Positions 57,756 to 64,000 of a DNA stretch of 64,000 nucleotides are shown here, in pieces. A program made the position numbers and the translations under genes. A model generated the notes under the pieces. That model worked only from the letters and a program-made list of their open reading frames with translations. It searched no databases and was not told the DNA's origin. Numbering within the stretch: the first letter of the stretch is position 1; each line of letters starts with the position of its first letter. The DNA is taken from positions 1,561,501 through 1,625,500 of the forward strand of contig NZ_CP048030.1 in assembly GCF_010092425.1 (NCBI RefSeq), read 5' to 3'. The DNA comes from Sinimarinibacterium sp. NLF-5-8 (GTDB taxonomy: Bacteria > Pseudomonadota > Gammaproteobacteria > Nevskiales > Nevskiaceae).

Positions 57756-59471
57756 ATGAGCACCCTGGTCAACCCATCCACTGCGGCGATTCCTCACCAG
57801 CGCAGCCCGATTCCTTGGGTGGGGCATATGTTTGGATTTGCCCGCAATCCGTATCAGTTTGTGGCGCGCGTAGCCGCCGAAAAAGGTGAGATTGCCGCCT
57901 TTACTCTACTCGGCCAGCGCATTGTGCTGCTCACCGGCGATGAGGCCAGTGAAGTGTTTTATCGCGCCAGCGATGAGGTGCTTGATCAAGCCGCCGCTTA
58001 CAAACTGATGACGCCGATCTTTGGCGAAGGGCTGGTGTTTGATGCGCCGCTGGCGCGCAAAAATCAGCAACTCAAAATGCTGATGCCATCGCTACGCGCC
58101 GACGCCATGCGTCATCACGCGCACAAAATCGTCGGTGAAGTCGATGAGCTGATGCGCCAATGGGGCGATAGCGGGCAAATGGATTTGGTGGCGCAAATGA
58201 AGCAGCTCACCATCAACACCGCCAGCCATTGCCTGCTGGGGCGTGAGTTTCGCTACGAGCTTTCGGCGGAGTTTGCGCAGATTTATCACGACCTGGAACA
58301 AGGCGTAAATCCGCTGGCATACCACTTTCCCAATCTGCCGATTCCGGCCTTTAAGCGCCGCGACCGCGCGCGCGCGCGCCTGCAACAACTGGTGGGCGGC
58401 ATTGTTCAAAAGCGCGCGCAGCAACCCGTTAAACCCAACGATTTGTTTCAATCGCTGATCGACGGCGCTTATGACGACGGCACCAAACTCAGCGATAACG
58501 AAATCACCGGAATGCTGATTGCCACCATTTTTGCCGGCCACCACACCAGCTCCGGCACCGCCGCTTGGGTATTGCTGGAGCTGCTCAAACATCCCGCCGT
58601 AATGCGCGAAGTGCTGACCGAGCTGGATACGGTGCTGGGCGATCAAGACGATTTGAGCTTTCAAAATGTGCGCGATTTGGTGGTGCTCGATCGGGTGCTC
58701 AAAGAAGTGCTGCGCCTGCATCCACCGCTGATTATTTTGATGCGCCAGGTCAAACAAGACATTGCCTTCAAGCAATACACCATCGCCGCCGGTGACATGG
58801 TGTGGGCCTGCCCGCCGATTACCCACCGCCTGCCGCATTTATTTGCCAACCCCGAAGCCTTTGACCCCAGCCGCTTTGGGCCTGACCGCCATGAGGATAA
58901 AAACCTGATGGCTTACCAGCCGTTTGGTGGCGGCCACCACAAGTGCTCTGGCAATGCTTTTGCACAGTTCCAGATCAAGGCCATTTTTGCCGTGCTGCTG
59001 CGTCGCTACACCTTTGAACTGGCCGATCCGCCAGAACACTATGTGGACGACTACACGCAAATGATTGTGCAGCCGCGCGCGCCCTGCCGCGTGCGCTACC
59101 AAATCCGCAGCACGCGCGCAGCACCGCCGTCTGCACCGCCGTCTGCACAGCCGTCTGCACAGCCGTCTGCACAGTCCGCCCCGACTGCCGCCGACTCAGC
59201 CACGGCCAGCGCCGCCGGTGCTTGTCCATTTCATAGCTCTGCGCCCAGCGGCGCGCGCGTACCAACCTTTCGGGTGGTGGTGGATCGCCAGCTCTGCCAA
59301 GGCCATGCGATGTGCATGAACGAAGCGCCGGAGGTGTTCAACGTTGATGCCAATGGACAGTTGCACATCCTCAAACCAGAGCTCACCGAACAAGCCCGTG
59401 AACAAGTCACGCGCGCGGTGCGTTATTGCCCCAACAGTGCGCTCAAGATTGTGGAGGGGCCGACACCATGA
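57756..59471 (+). CDS. CYP51 sterol 14alpha-demethylase fused to a [3Fe-4S] ferredoxin
   Basis: 571 aa. Residues 1-450 are a CYP51-type P450: AYKLMTPIFGEGLVFDAP (B'-C region), IATIFAGHHTSSGTAAW (I-helix, GHHTSS 261-266), ExxR at 317-320 and heme loop FGGGHHKCSGNAFAQ with C397. A linker of about 50 residues contains four PSA(P/Q) repeats. Residues about 503-571 are a small ferredoxin: C514-x5-C520 and C558-P, three cysteines suiting a [3Fe-4S] cluster. The same fusion is known from Methylococcus capsulatus CYP51. It removes the C-14 methyl of sterols. Confidence 0.9.
   Translation: MSTLVNPSTAAIPHQRSPIPWVGHMFGFARNPYQFVARVAAEKGEIAAFTLLGQRIVLLTGDEASEVFYRASDEVLDQAAAYKLMTPIFGEGLVFDAPLARKNQQLKMLMPSLRADAMRHHAHKIVGEVDELMRQWGDSGQMDLVAQMKQLTINTASHCLLGREFRYELSAEFAQIYHDLEQGVNPLAYHFPNLPIPAFKRRDRARARLQQLVGGIVQKRAQQPVKPNDLFQSLIDGAYDDGTKLSDNEITGMLIATIFAGHHTSSGTAAWVLLELLKHPAVMREVLTELDTVLGDQDDLSFQNVRDLVVLDRVLKEVLRLHPPLIILMRQVKQDIAFKQYTIAAGDMVWACPPITHRLPHLFANPEAFDPSRFGPDRHEDKNLMAYQPFGGGHHKCSGNAFAQFQIKAIFAVLLRRYTFELADPPEHYVDDYTQMIVQPRAPCRVRYQIRSTRAAPPSAPPSAQPSAQPSAQSAPTAADSATASAAGACPFHSSAPSGARVPTFRVVVDRQLCQGHAMCMNEAPEVFNVDANGQLHILKPELTEQAREQVTRAVRYCPNSALKIVEGPTP
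59127..59174 (+). repeat. Four 12-bp tandem repeats in the P450-ferredoxin linker
   Basis: CCGTCTGCACAG repeated four times (first copy with CCG end). It encodes PSAP and PSAQ units of the linker. Such in-frame repeats can change linker length by slippage. Confidence 0.9.
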
Positions 59472-60268
59472 GCCGACTGTCATCGCTGTATTCCAGCAAC
59501 CCTGATAAAGCGTGGGTTGAGCGTTTTTTTATGCTCTACACGCCCGTGTGGATGCTGTCGATGGCCTTGATGATGCTCACCGGCTCCGACAAAAACTGGT
59601 CCGACGGCGCGCTGTTGCTGCACGCTGCCGCCACCGCACTGCCGGTGTTGCTGGTGCCGATGTGGCTGGCACGCCGCCAGCGCACTTCGCCGTGGTATGA
59701 CAGCTATTGGCTTAAAGCCAATCTGTACCTTGCCGTGTTTGGCTTTTTTGGTAACTACTTTGGCTCCGAGTATTTTTTTGATGTGCTCGGCATGGTCTAC
59801 CACTACCCCAACGCCACCACCACTTTGGATGCCACCTTGCTCGGCAGCGGCACACAAACGGTGCCGGTGATCATGTATTTCTACACGCATGTGTATTTCA
59901 TGACGTATCACGCCAGCGCCAACATCGCCCTGCGCCAAATCAAGCGCCGCCAGTGGCCGGGCATGGTGCTGATTTTCCCAATCGCCGTGTTTGTGGTGGG
60001 CTATGTTTGGGCGTGGCTGGAAACCAAAGCCATGGCCAATCCCCTCATGGCCACCAGCTTCTACTATCAAAAAATGGAGCTGATGCTGCGCTACGGATCG
60101 GCCATTTACGCCACCTACTTTTTAGCCAGCTTTCCGATTTATTACTTTTTGGATGAGGACCGCGCACGCCGCTGGTCACTCTGGCAAACCGTGGCAGGCG
60201 CTTTGAGCGCCAGCATGCTGACGTTTTATTTACTCGACTTTGCCGCGCGCATGGTCGGCGCGCTGTAA
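59468..60268 (+). CDS. Cycloeucalenol cycloisomerase homologue
   Basis: 266 aa from the ATG at 59468, overlapping the P450 stop by 4 bases. Six to seven membrane helices. The sequence follows the plant enzyme closely by eye: SSNPDKAWVERFFMLYTPVW, WYDSYWLKANLYLAVFGFFG, NYFGSEYFFDVLGMVYHYP, YHASANIALRQIKRRQWPG and AIYATYFLASFPIYYF. The plant enzyme opens the 9beta,19-cyclopropane ring of cycloeucalenol to give obtusifoliol. It supports a cycloartenol-type substrate for this cluster. Confidence 0.85.
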   Translation: MSRLSSLYSSNPDKAWVERFFMLYTPVWMLSMALMMLTGSDKNWSDGALLLHAAATALPVLLVPMWLARRQRTSPWYDSYWLKANLYLAVFGFFGNYFGSEYFFDVLGMVYHYPNATTTLDATLLGSGTQTVPVIMYFYTHVYFMTYHASANIALRQIKRRQWPGMVLIFPIAVFVVGYVWAWLETKAMANPLMATSFYYQKMELMLRYGSAIYATYFLASFPIYYFLDEDRARRWSLWQTVAGALSASMLTFYLLDFAARMVGAL

Positions 60269-60304
60269 GCACACATCTTCACGACCTTAAAGAGGAGAAA
60301 CTCC

Positions 60305-61069
60305 ATGAACACTGCCACGCTCACATCACGGCCAGCACCAATTCCCTGGCTACCGTTTATCCGCAGTGAAGTGTCTTTGCTGATCAGCTGCTTTGCCTTT
60401 GTGGTGATTGCCGTTGGGCAAATTGGCGCCATTGGCGTGCATTTTTTTGGCTTTGATCGCGTCACCATGGCCTATGCCAATTTTTGGGCGTTTGATTTCA
60501 CCCTCATTGGCATGCTGATTGTGCCGTGGCTGCCGCTACCCAGCCTACACAATCACACGCGCGCGCAGCGATTGGATTTGATGGTGCAAGTCTGGGTTTG
60601 CACCTACGTCGCCATCGTCTTCACCTGGGAGATTCCGTGGCTGCTGCTGTACAAACACATCGCCGTGGCGCACGACCAGTTCTGGGCATATCAATTCTGG
60701 GCTTACATCGACGGCGGCGATATTCGCTACAAAGACCCCGATGCCCAAGTGCTATTTGCCGAATTCTGGACGTGCTTAAACGGTGTGGGCGCGCTGTTTG
60801 CCATCCGCGCCTGGTTTAAAAGCAACAAAACCAGCGCCGCTGCGGTGTTTTATTTAATGCTGGCGGCGGTGGGGCACATCACCACCTCGGCTCAGTATTT
60901 TTTAACCGAAACGCTGACGGGTTTTCCGAATGTGGATGTGACCGTGGCCAGTAACTTTTGGGCTAAGTTTGTGTTCTCCAACTGCTCGTGGATGATCATG
61001 CCGTTCATTGTCATTGTCTGGGGCATGGGCACCATTAAGCGGATTTACAGCCAAAATCCTGCTCGCTGA
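60305..61069 (+). CDS. Emopamil-binding-protein-like sterol isomerase (EXPERA type)
   Basis: 254 aa, with AGAGGAG before the ATG. About six membrane helices. The pattern VFTWEIPW (E109), AYIDGGDIRYKDPD and AEFWTCLNGVGALFAI (E153) resembles the EBP delta8-delta7 sterol isomerase active region, where two acidic residues are catalytic. Identity to known EBP is low by eye, so the isomerase reaction is inferred mainly from motif placement and from the surrounding sterol genes. It is the last gene before the terminator at 61090. Confidence 0.65.
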   Translation: MNTATLTSRPAPIPWLPFIRSEVSLLISCFAFVVIAVGQIGAIGVHFFGFDRVTMAYANFWAFDFTLIGMLIVPWLPLPSLHNHTRAQRLDLMVQVWVCTYVAIVFTWEIPWLLLYKHIAVAHDQFWAYQFWAYIDGGDIRYKDPDAQVLFAEFWTCLNGVGALFAIRAWFKSNKTSAAAVFYLMLAAVGHITTSAQYFLTETLTGFPNVDVTVASNFWAKFVFSNCSWMIMPFIVIVWGMGTIKRIYSQNPAR

Positions 61070-61089
61070 TTCAATCGCAACGTTGCATC

Positions 61090-61126
61090 AAAAAAGCCGC
61101 TGATCATTCAAGATCAGCGGCTTTTT
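61090..61126. terminator. Bidirectional terminator between the sterol operon and nirK
   Basis: GCCGCTGATC and GATCAGCGGC form a perfect 10-bp stem with an ATTCAA loop, flanked by AAAAAA and TTTTT. It can end both convergent transcripts. Confidence 0.93.
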
Positions 61127-61149
61127 AAATGCCTCGCAATCGCGCGCGC

Positions 61150-62622
61150 TTAGTGCCCGCCGCCGCTGCTGTGTACCGTACCTTCGGGCTGGGCATCGGC
61201 CCAGTGGAAGTACTGCATGTACTGGTCAATTTCAGCATCGCTGAGGTTTTGGTTGGGCATCGGAATGTTGTTGTATTTCTTCAACAACTCCTGCGCCACC
61301 GGATCGGTTTCCAGCATTTTTTCGGGTGCCTTGAGCCAAGCCCGCAGCCAAGCATCGTCCCGCAGCTTGGTGACACCCAGCAGATCGGGGCCGAGTTTGT
61401 CACCGCCGCCAATGGAGTGGCAGGCCAAACACTTGCTTTCAAAGTCGAGCTTGCCTTTGACCGCATCCGGATCGGTGGGGGTGCCGGTGGCGGGAATGTT
61501 GTGGTGCTCCACATCGCCCGCGCCTTCAGGCTGGAGACGCGCATCGATGATGCCCACTGCGCCTTGTGAGGCGTTGGCAAAGTGGTGATCGACCATCACA
61601 TATTGGCCTTCCTGCGGAATCACAAACTCTACGATCGCACCGTTGGAAGAACCCAGCAGCACGGTCTGCATGCCGCGCATTTCATTGTGCGGATTGCCGT
61701 CCATCCACACCCGATCAAAGATCGTGCCGACGACGTGAAAGCTGGAGGTTTTGCTGGGGCCGACGTTGAGCACAAACAAGCGCACACGCTCGCCCGGTTT
61801 GGCCGGCAGCGGGTTTTTCACCAGGCCGTTATGAAAGCCGTTGAAAACCGTGTAGGTCGGCGTGGCTTTCTTGAGGTTGTCACCATCCAGCACATAGACC
61901 GGCTGGCCATCAACTTTGCTGCCTTCAGGATCGGGTTTGGCGTAGAACTCGCTTTGCACCACCACATATTCGCGATCAACTTGCGTGGGATAGCCCTCTT
62001 TGGGCTCCACCACCAGCGCGCCATACATGCCGGCGGCAATGTGCTCCAGCACCATCGGCGTGCCGCAGTGGAACATGAATACGCCGGGATAGTTGGCGGT
62101 GAACTCGAACTCGATGGTCTGACCGGGCGCGATGGAACGATATTTATCGTCCGGGGCAACCATGGCGGCGTGAAAGTCCATGGAGTGCATCATCGGCGCG
62201 GCAACGAAGCCGACGCCGGGCATGACTTCATCGCTGCGGTTGGTCATCACAAATTTGATCCGATCACCGACGCGCGCGCGGATGGTGGGCGCGGGCACCT
62301 GATCACCAAAAGTCCAGCCGCTGAACTTCACGCCGGGGGCGATTTCAATGACTTTATGGGTGGTGTCCAGCCGCACGGTTTTGACTGGCGACGGATCCAG
62401 CGGCTTGATGTAGGCATCCATGCTCAGCGCTGCGCCTTCGGCAAACGCACCGCTGTGGCGTTCACTGCTGACCTTGGCCGGCGGCGAGGTCAAATCCATG
62501 GTGCGAATATCGTAAGGGTCAGCGGTTGACTGCGCCGTTGCCATACTGCCCTGCTGGCATGCTGCCAGCATCAGCGCACCTGCGCCCGTGACGACCCCCA
62601 GTGCCCAATGTCCAAATTGCAT
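61150..62622 (-). CDS. nirK: Copper nitrite reductase fused to cytochrome c, lipoprotein
   Basis: 490 aa from the ATG at 62622 with GGGAG upstream. The signal ends in a lipobox LMLAAC (C22), predicting a lipid-anchored periplasmic protein. Two cupredoxin domains follow: MMHSMDFHAA (H146, H151), FHCGTPMVLEH (H185, C186, H194) and M199 supply copper ligands, and VDHHFANASQG is in the second domain. The C-terminal about 100 residues are a class I cytochrome c with CLACH and a late Met. It reduces nitrite to nitric oxide. No nitric-oxide reductase gene is in the window. Confidence 0.88.
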   Translation of the reverse strand: MQFGHWALGVVTGAGALMLAACQQGSMATAQSTADPYDIRTMDLTSPPAKVSSERHSGAFAEGAALSMDAYIKPLDPSPVKTVRLDTTHKVIEIAPGVKFSGWTFGDQVPAPTIRARVGDRIKFVMTNRSDEVMPGVGFVAAPMMHSMDFHAAMVAPDDKYRSIAPGQTIEFEFTANYPGVFMFHCGTPMVLEHIAAGMYGALVVEPKEGYPTQVDREYVVVQSEFYAKPDPEGSKVDGQPVYVLDGDNLKKATPTYTVFNGFHNGLVKNPLPAKPGERVRLFVLNVGPSKTSSFHVVGTIFDRVWMDGNPHNEMRGMQTVLLGSSNGAIVEFVIPQEGQYVMVDHHFANASQGAVGIIDARLQPEGAGDVEHHNIPATGTPTDPDAVKGKLDFESKCLACHSIGGGDKLGPDLLGVTKLRDDAWLRAWLKAPEKMLETDPVAQELLKKYNNIPMPNQNLSDAEIDQYMQYFHWADAQPEGTVHSSGGGH

Positions 62623-62773
62623 CTGTTGACTCCCGAAAATCAGAAAATGACGCCCCAAGTGTAGGCGAGCCGTGATCCGGTTTGAATGGCTGCCTCGCTT
62701 GCAGCGGTACAGGCAAACCGTTTTTGCGCGCGCCATTTATACTCATCCGTCATTGTGTGATTTGCCTGCCGCC

Positions 62774-62974
62774 ATGCTTGATCCTGAAGTCGAACAACTT
62801 GAAGACCGTGTCCACCGTTTGATTGACGCACTGCGCCAGTCGCGCCTTGAGCACCAGCGTGTCGTGCAGGAGCGCGACCGTCTGCTGGCATTGAATGCAG
62901 AATTGCGCCGCCGCATCGAAGGGATTGTCGATCGCGTGCGCTGCCTGGAAACCGAATCGGAGCCTCAAGCATGA
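62774..62974 (+). CDS. ZapB-like coiled-coil protein (TIGR02449 type)
   Basis: 66 aa from the ATG at 62774. It is one continuous coiled coil (VEQLEDRVHRLIDALRQSR and following). Such small proteins precede zapA in many gammaproteobacteria and are thought to support the division ring. It overlaps the zapA start by 4 bases. Confidence 0.85.
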   Translation: MLDPEVEQLEDRVHRLIDALRQSRLEHQRVVQERDRLLALNAELRRRIEGIVDRVRCLETESEPQA

Positions 62975-63300
62975 GCAGCCCTCTCAAACCCGCCGATCCG
63001 CTCAGCGTGACCGTCCGCATCATGGGCAAGGAATACACCGTGGTCTGCCCGCAGGAGGAGCATGAAGCACTGGTGCGCTCGGCAGACTATCTCAACGATC
63101 GCATGACCAGCATCCGGCGGCGCGGCAAAGCACTCGGCACCGAAAAAATCGCCGTCATGGCTGCGCTGAATATTGCCCGTGAGCTGCTTGAATCCCACGG
63201 TGACGGCAGCACCCCCGGCGTCGGGCCGGAAGCCGCACAGCGGTTGCGCCAGATGTCGCTTGAGATCGACTCGGCGCTGCAGCCCGAAACCAGAAACTGA
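62971..63300 (+). CDS. zapA: Cell division protein ZapA
   Basis: 109 aa. It cross-links FtsZ filaments at midcell. The start ADPLSVTVRIMGKEYTVVCP and the following dimerisation helix fit the family. It is followed by 6S RNA and fau, the conserved gammaproteobacterial order. Confidence 0.93.
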   Translation: MSSPLKPADPLSVTVRIMGKEYTVVCPQEEHEALVRSADYLNDRMTSIRRRGKALGTEKIAVMAALNIARELLESHGDGSTPGVGPEAAQRLRQMSLEIDSALQPETRN

Positions 63301-63370
63301 TCCCAGATGGATGACATCAGTCATTGCACGCCGTCTTCTGCGGCCCTGCCCGGCAGTGGTATGATTGCAT

Positions 63371-63559
63371 CGTCTCCTGCGGTGTTCGATGTTTTGCTCA
63401 GTGTCCCTTGAGCCTATTTTGTACCCTACGGGAGCCGTACTTGGTTGGGAGTGCAAGCCCACGCTTTATTGCAGTGGGAAGCCCGATAGCCAAAGCAGGC
63501 ACCCACTTGAGACCCACGTCTCAAGGTCAAGAGCACGATGACGGCACAGGCGGGAGACA
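63371..63559 (+). ncRNA. ssrS: 6S RNA
   Basis: 6S RNA binds sigma70 RNA polymerase in stationary phase. The place between zapA and fau is diagnostic. The ends pair (GTCTCCTGC near 63372 with GCGGGAGAC near 63550), the 5' side has TGTCCCTTGAGCC like other 6S RNAs, and a central open region with flanking stems is expected. The ends are approximate. The 3' end reaches over the fau start codon. Confidence 0.82.
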
Positions 63560-64000
63560 CTTCTGAACATAAACGCGCGCTGCGCCGACAGCTTCGGCAG
63601 CAGCGCGCGGCCTTGTCGCCCGCCCAAAAAAACGCTGCCGCCGCGCGCGCGCTGCGCCATCTGCAAGGGTTGCGCATGTGGCAACACGCACGGCATATCG
63701 GTCTTTACCTCGCGTATGCCAGCGAAACCCCCACGGATACGCTGATCGCCCTTGCCCACCAGCAGCACAAGCAGGTCTATGTGCCACGCATCACCGGCGA
63801 AGGGCTGATGCAGATGCACGAGCTGCGCGCTCACGATCCGTGTCACCGCAATGGTTACGGCATCCGCGAACCACGGATCACCCGTCCGATCCGACCGCTG
63901 CGCCAACTGGATTTATTGCTGATCCCGCTGATCGGCTTTGATCCGAATGGATACCGGCTCGGCACAGGCGGCGGATTTTACGATCGTTATCTTGCCCGCC
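63538..64000 (+). CDS. fau: 5-formyltetrahydrofolate cyclo-ligase, 3' end outside window
   Basis: The first 154 codons are visible from the ATG at 63538. It converts 5-formyl-THF to 5,10-methenyl-THF with ATP. KRALRRQLRQQRAALS is the N-terminal ATP/substrate region and GYRLGTGGGFYDRYL the conserved C-terminal loop, present just before the window ends. A later start is possible because 6S RNA overlaps the first codons. Confidence 0.92.
   Translation, partial: MTAQAGDTSEHKRALRRQLRQQRAALSPAQKNAAAARALRHLQGLRMWQHARHIGLYLAYASETPTDTLIALAHQQHKQVYVPRITGEGLMQMHELRAHDPCHRNGYGIREPRITRPIRPLRQLDLLLIPLIGFDPNGYRLGTGGGFYDRYLAR

Noticed and set aside
59127-59174. Tandem 12-bp repeats as a possible CRISPR array
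   Set aside because: The repeats are direct, without spacers, and in frame as a protein linker. No cas genes are present.

Overview
The window reads as chromosomal DNA of a GC-rich gammaproteobacterium. The evidence is gene content and order: maf-rng-yhdP, miaB-phoH-ybeY-corC, lolC-lolD, pilT-pilU, hpf-ptsN-rapZ, infC-rpmI-rplT-pheS-pheT-ihfA-merR-tRNA-Pro, and zapA-6S RNA-fau. The native DNA is full of GCGCGC runs. Genus cannot be fixed from the sequence, but two cytochrome P450 systems suggest a bacterium that handles hydrocarbons or sterols.

Layout. 1-9184: mostly minus-strand housekeeping genes; the operon that normally ends in lnt (lipoprotein N-acyltransferase) ends here in a DUF4105/Lnb-type protein. 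9349-18032: a multiheme cytochrome, a PP2C phosphatase with a serine/threonine kinase, the LolCD lipoprotein exporter, and agmatine-to-putrescine genes (aguA, aguB). 18321-32621: one membrane-protein gene cut in two by a 13,510-bp ISL3-type transposon (18540-32049) with near-identical terminal inverted repeats and an 8-bp target duplication. Its cargo is a CYP153 alkane-hydroxylase operon (ferredoxin, P450, AlkJ-like alcohol dehydrogenase, ferredoxin reductase), an AraC regulator, and a second operon of acyl-CoA-type genes. A 34-bp sequence present in both divergent promoter regions ties the two operons into one regulon.

32630-51574: three tandem PilT/PilU-type ATPases, rpiA, nhaA, rhlE, the nitrogen-PTS genes (with RapZ fused to an HPr domain), malic enzyme, and the infC-to-tRNA-Pro translation/IHF block; infC starts at a rare ATC codon.

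51663-61126: the most unusual region. A TetR gene with a palindromic operator faces an operon of ERG25-like sterol methyl oxidase, ERG26/NSDHL-like dehydrogenase, DUF1302 and DUF1329 proteins, a CYP51-ferredoxin fusion, a cycloeucalenol cycloisomerase homologue and an EBP-like sterol isomerase. Together these resemble the sterol-tailoring half of the plant pathway, combined with an outer-membrane/periplasmic pair, and no cyclase or epoxidase is in view. 61150-64000: a copper nitrite reductase-cytochrome c lipoprotein, a ZapB-like protein, zapA, 6S RNA and the start of 5-formyltetrahydrofolate cyclo-ligase.

All assignments come from reading translations and motifs by eye. No database search was run.
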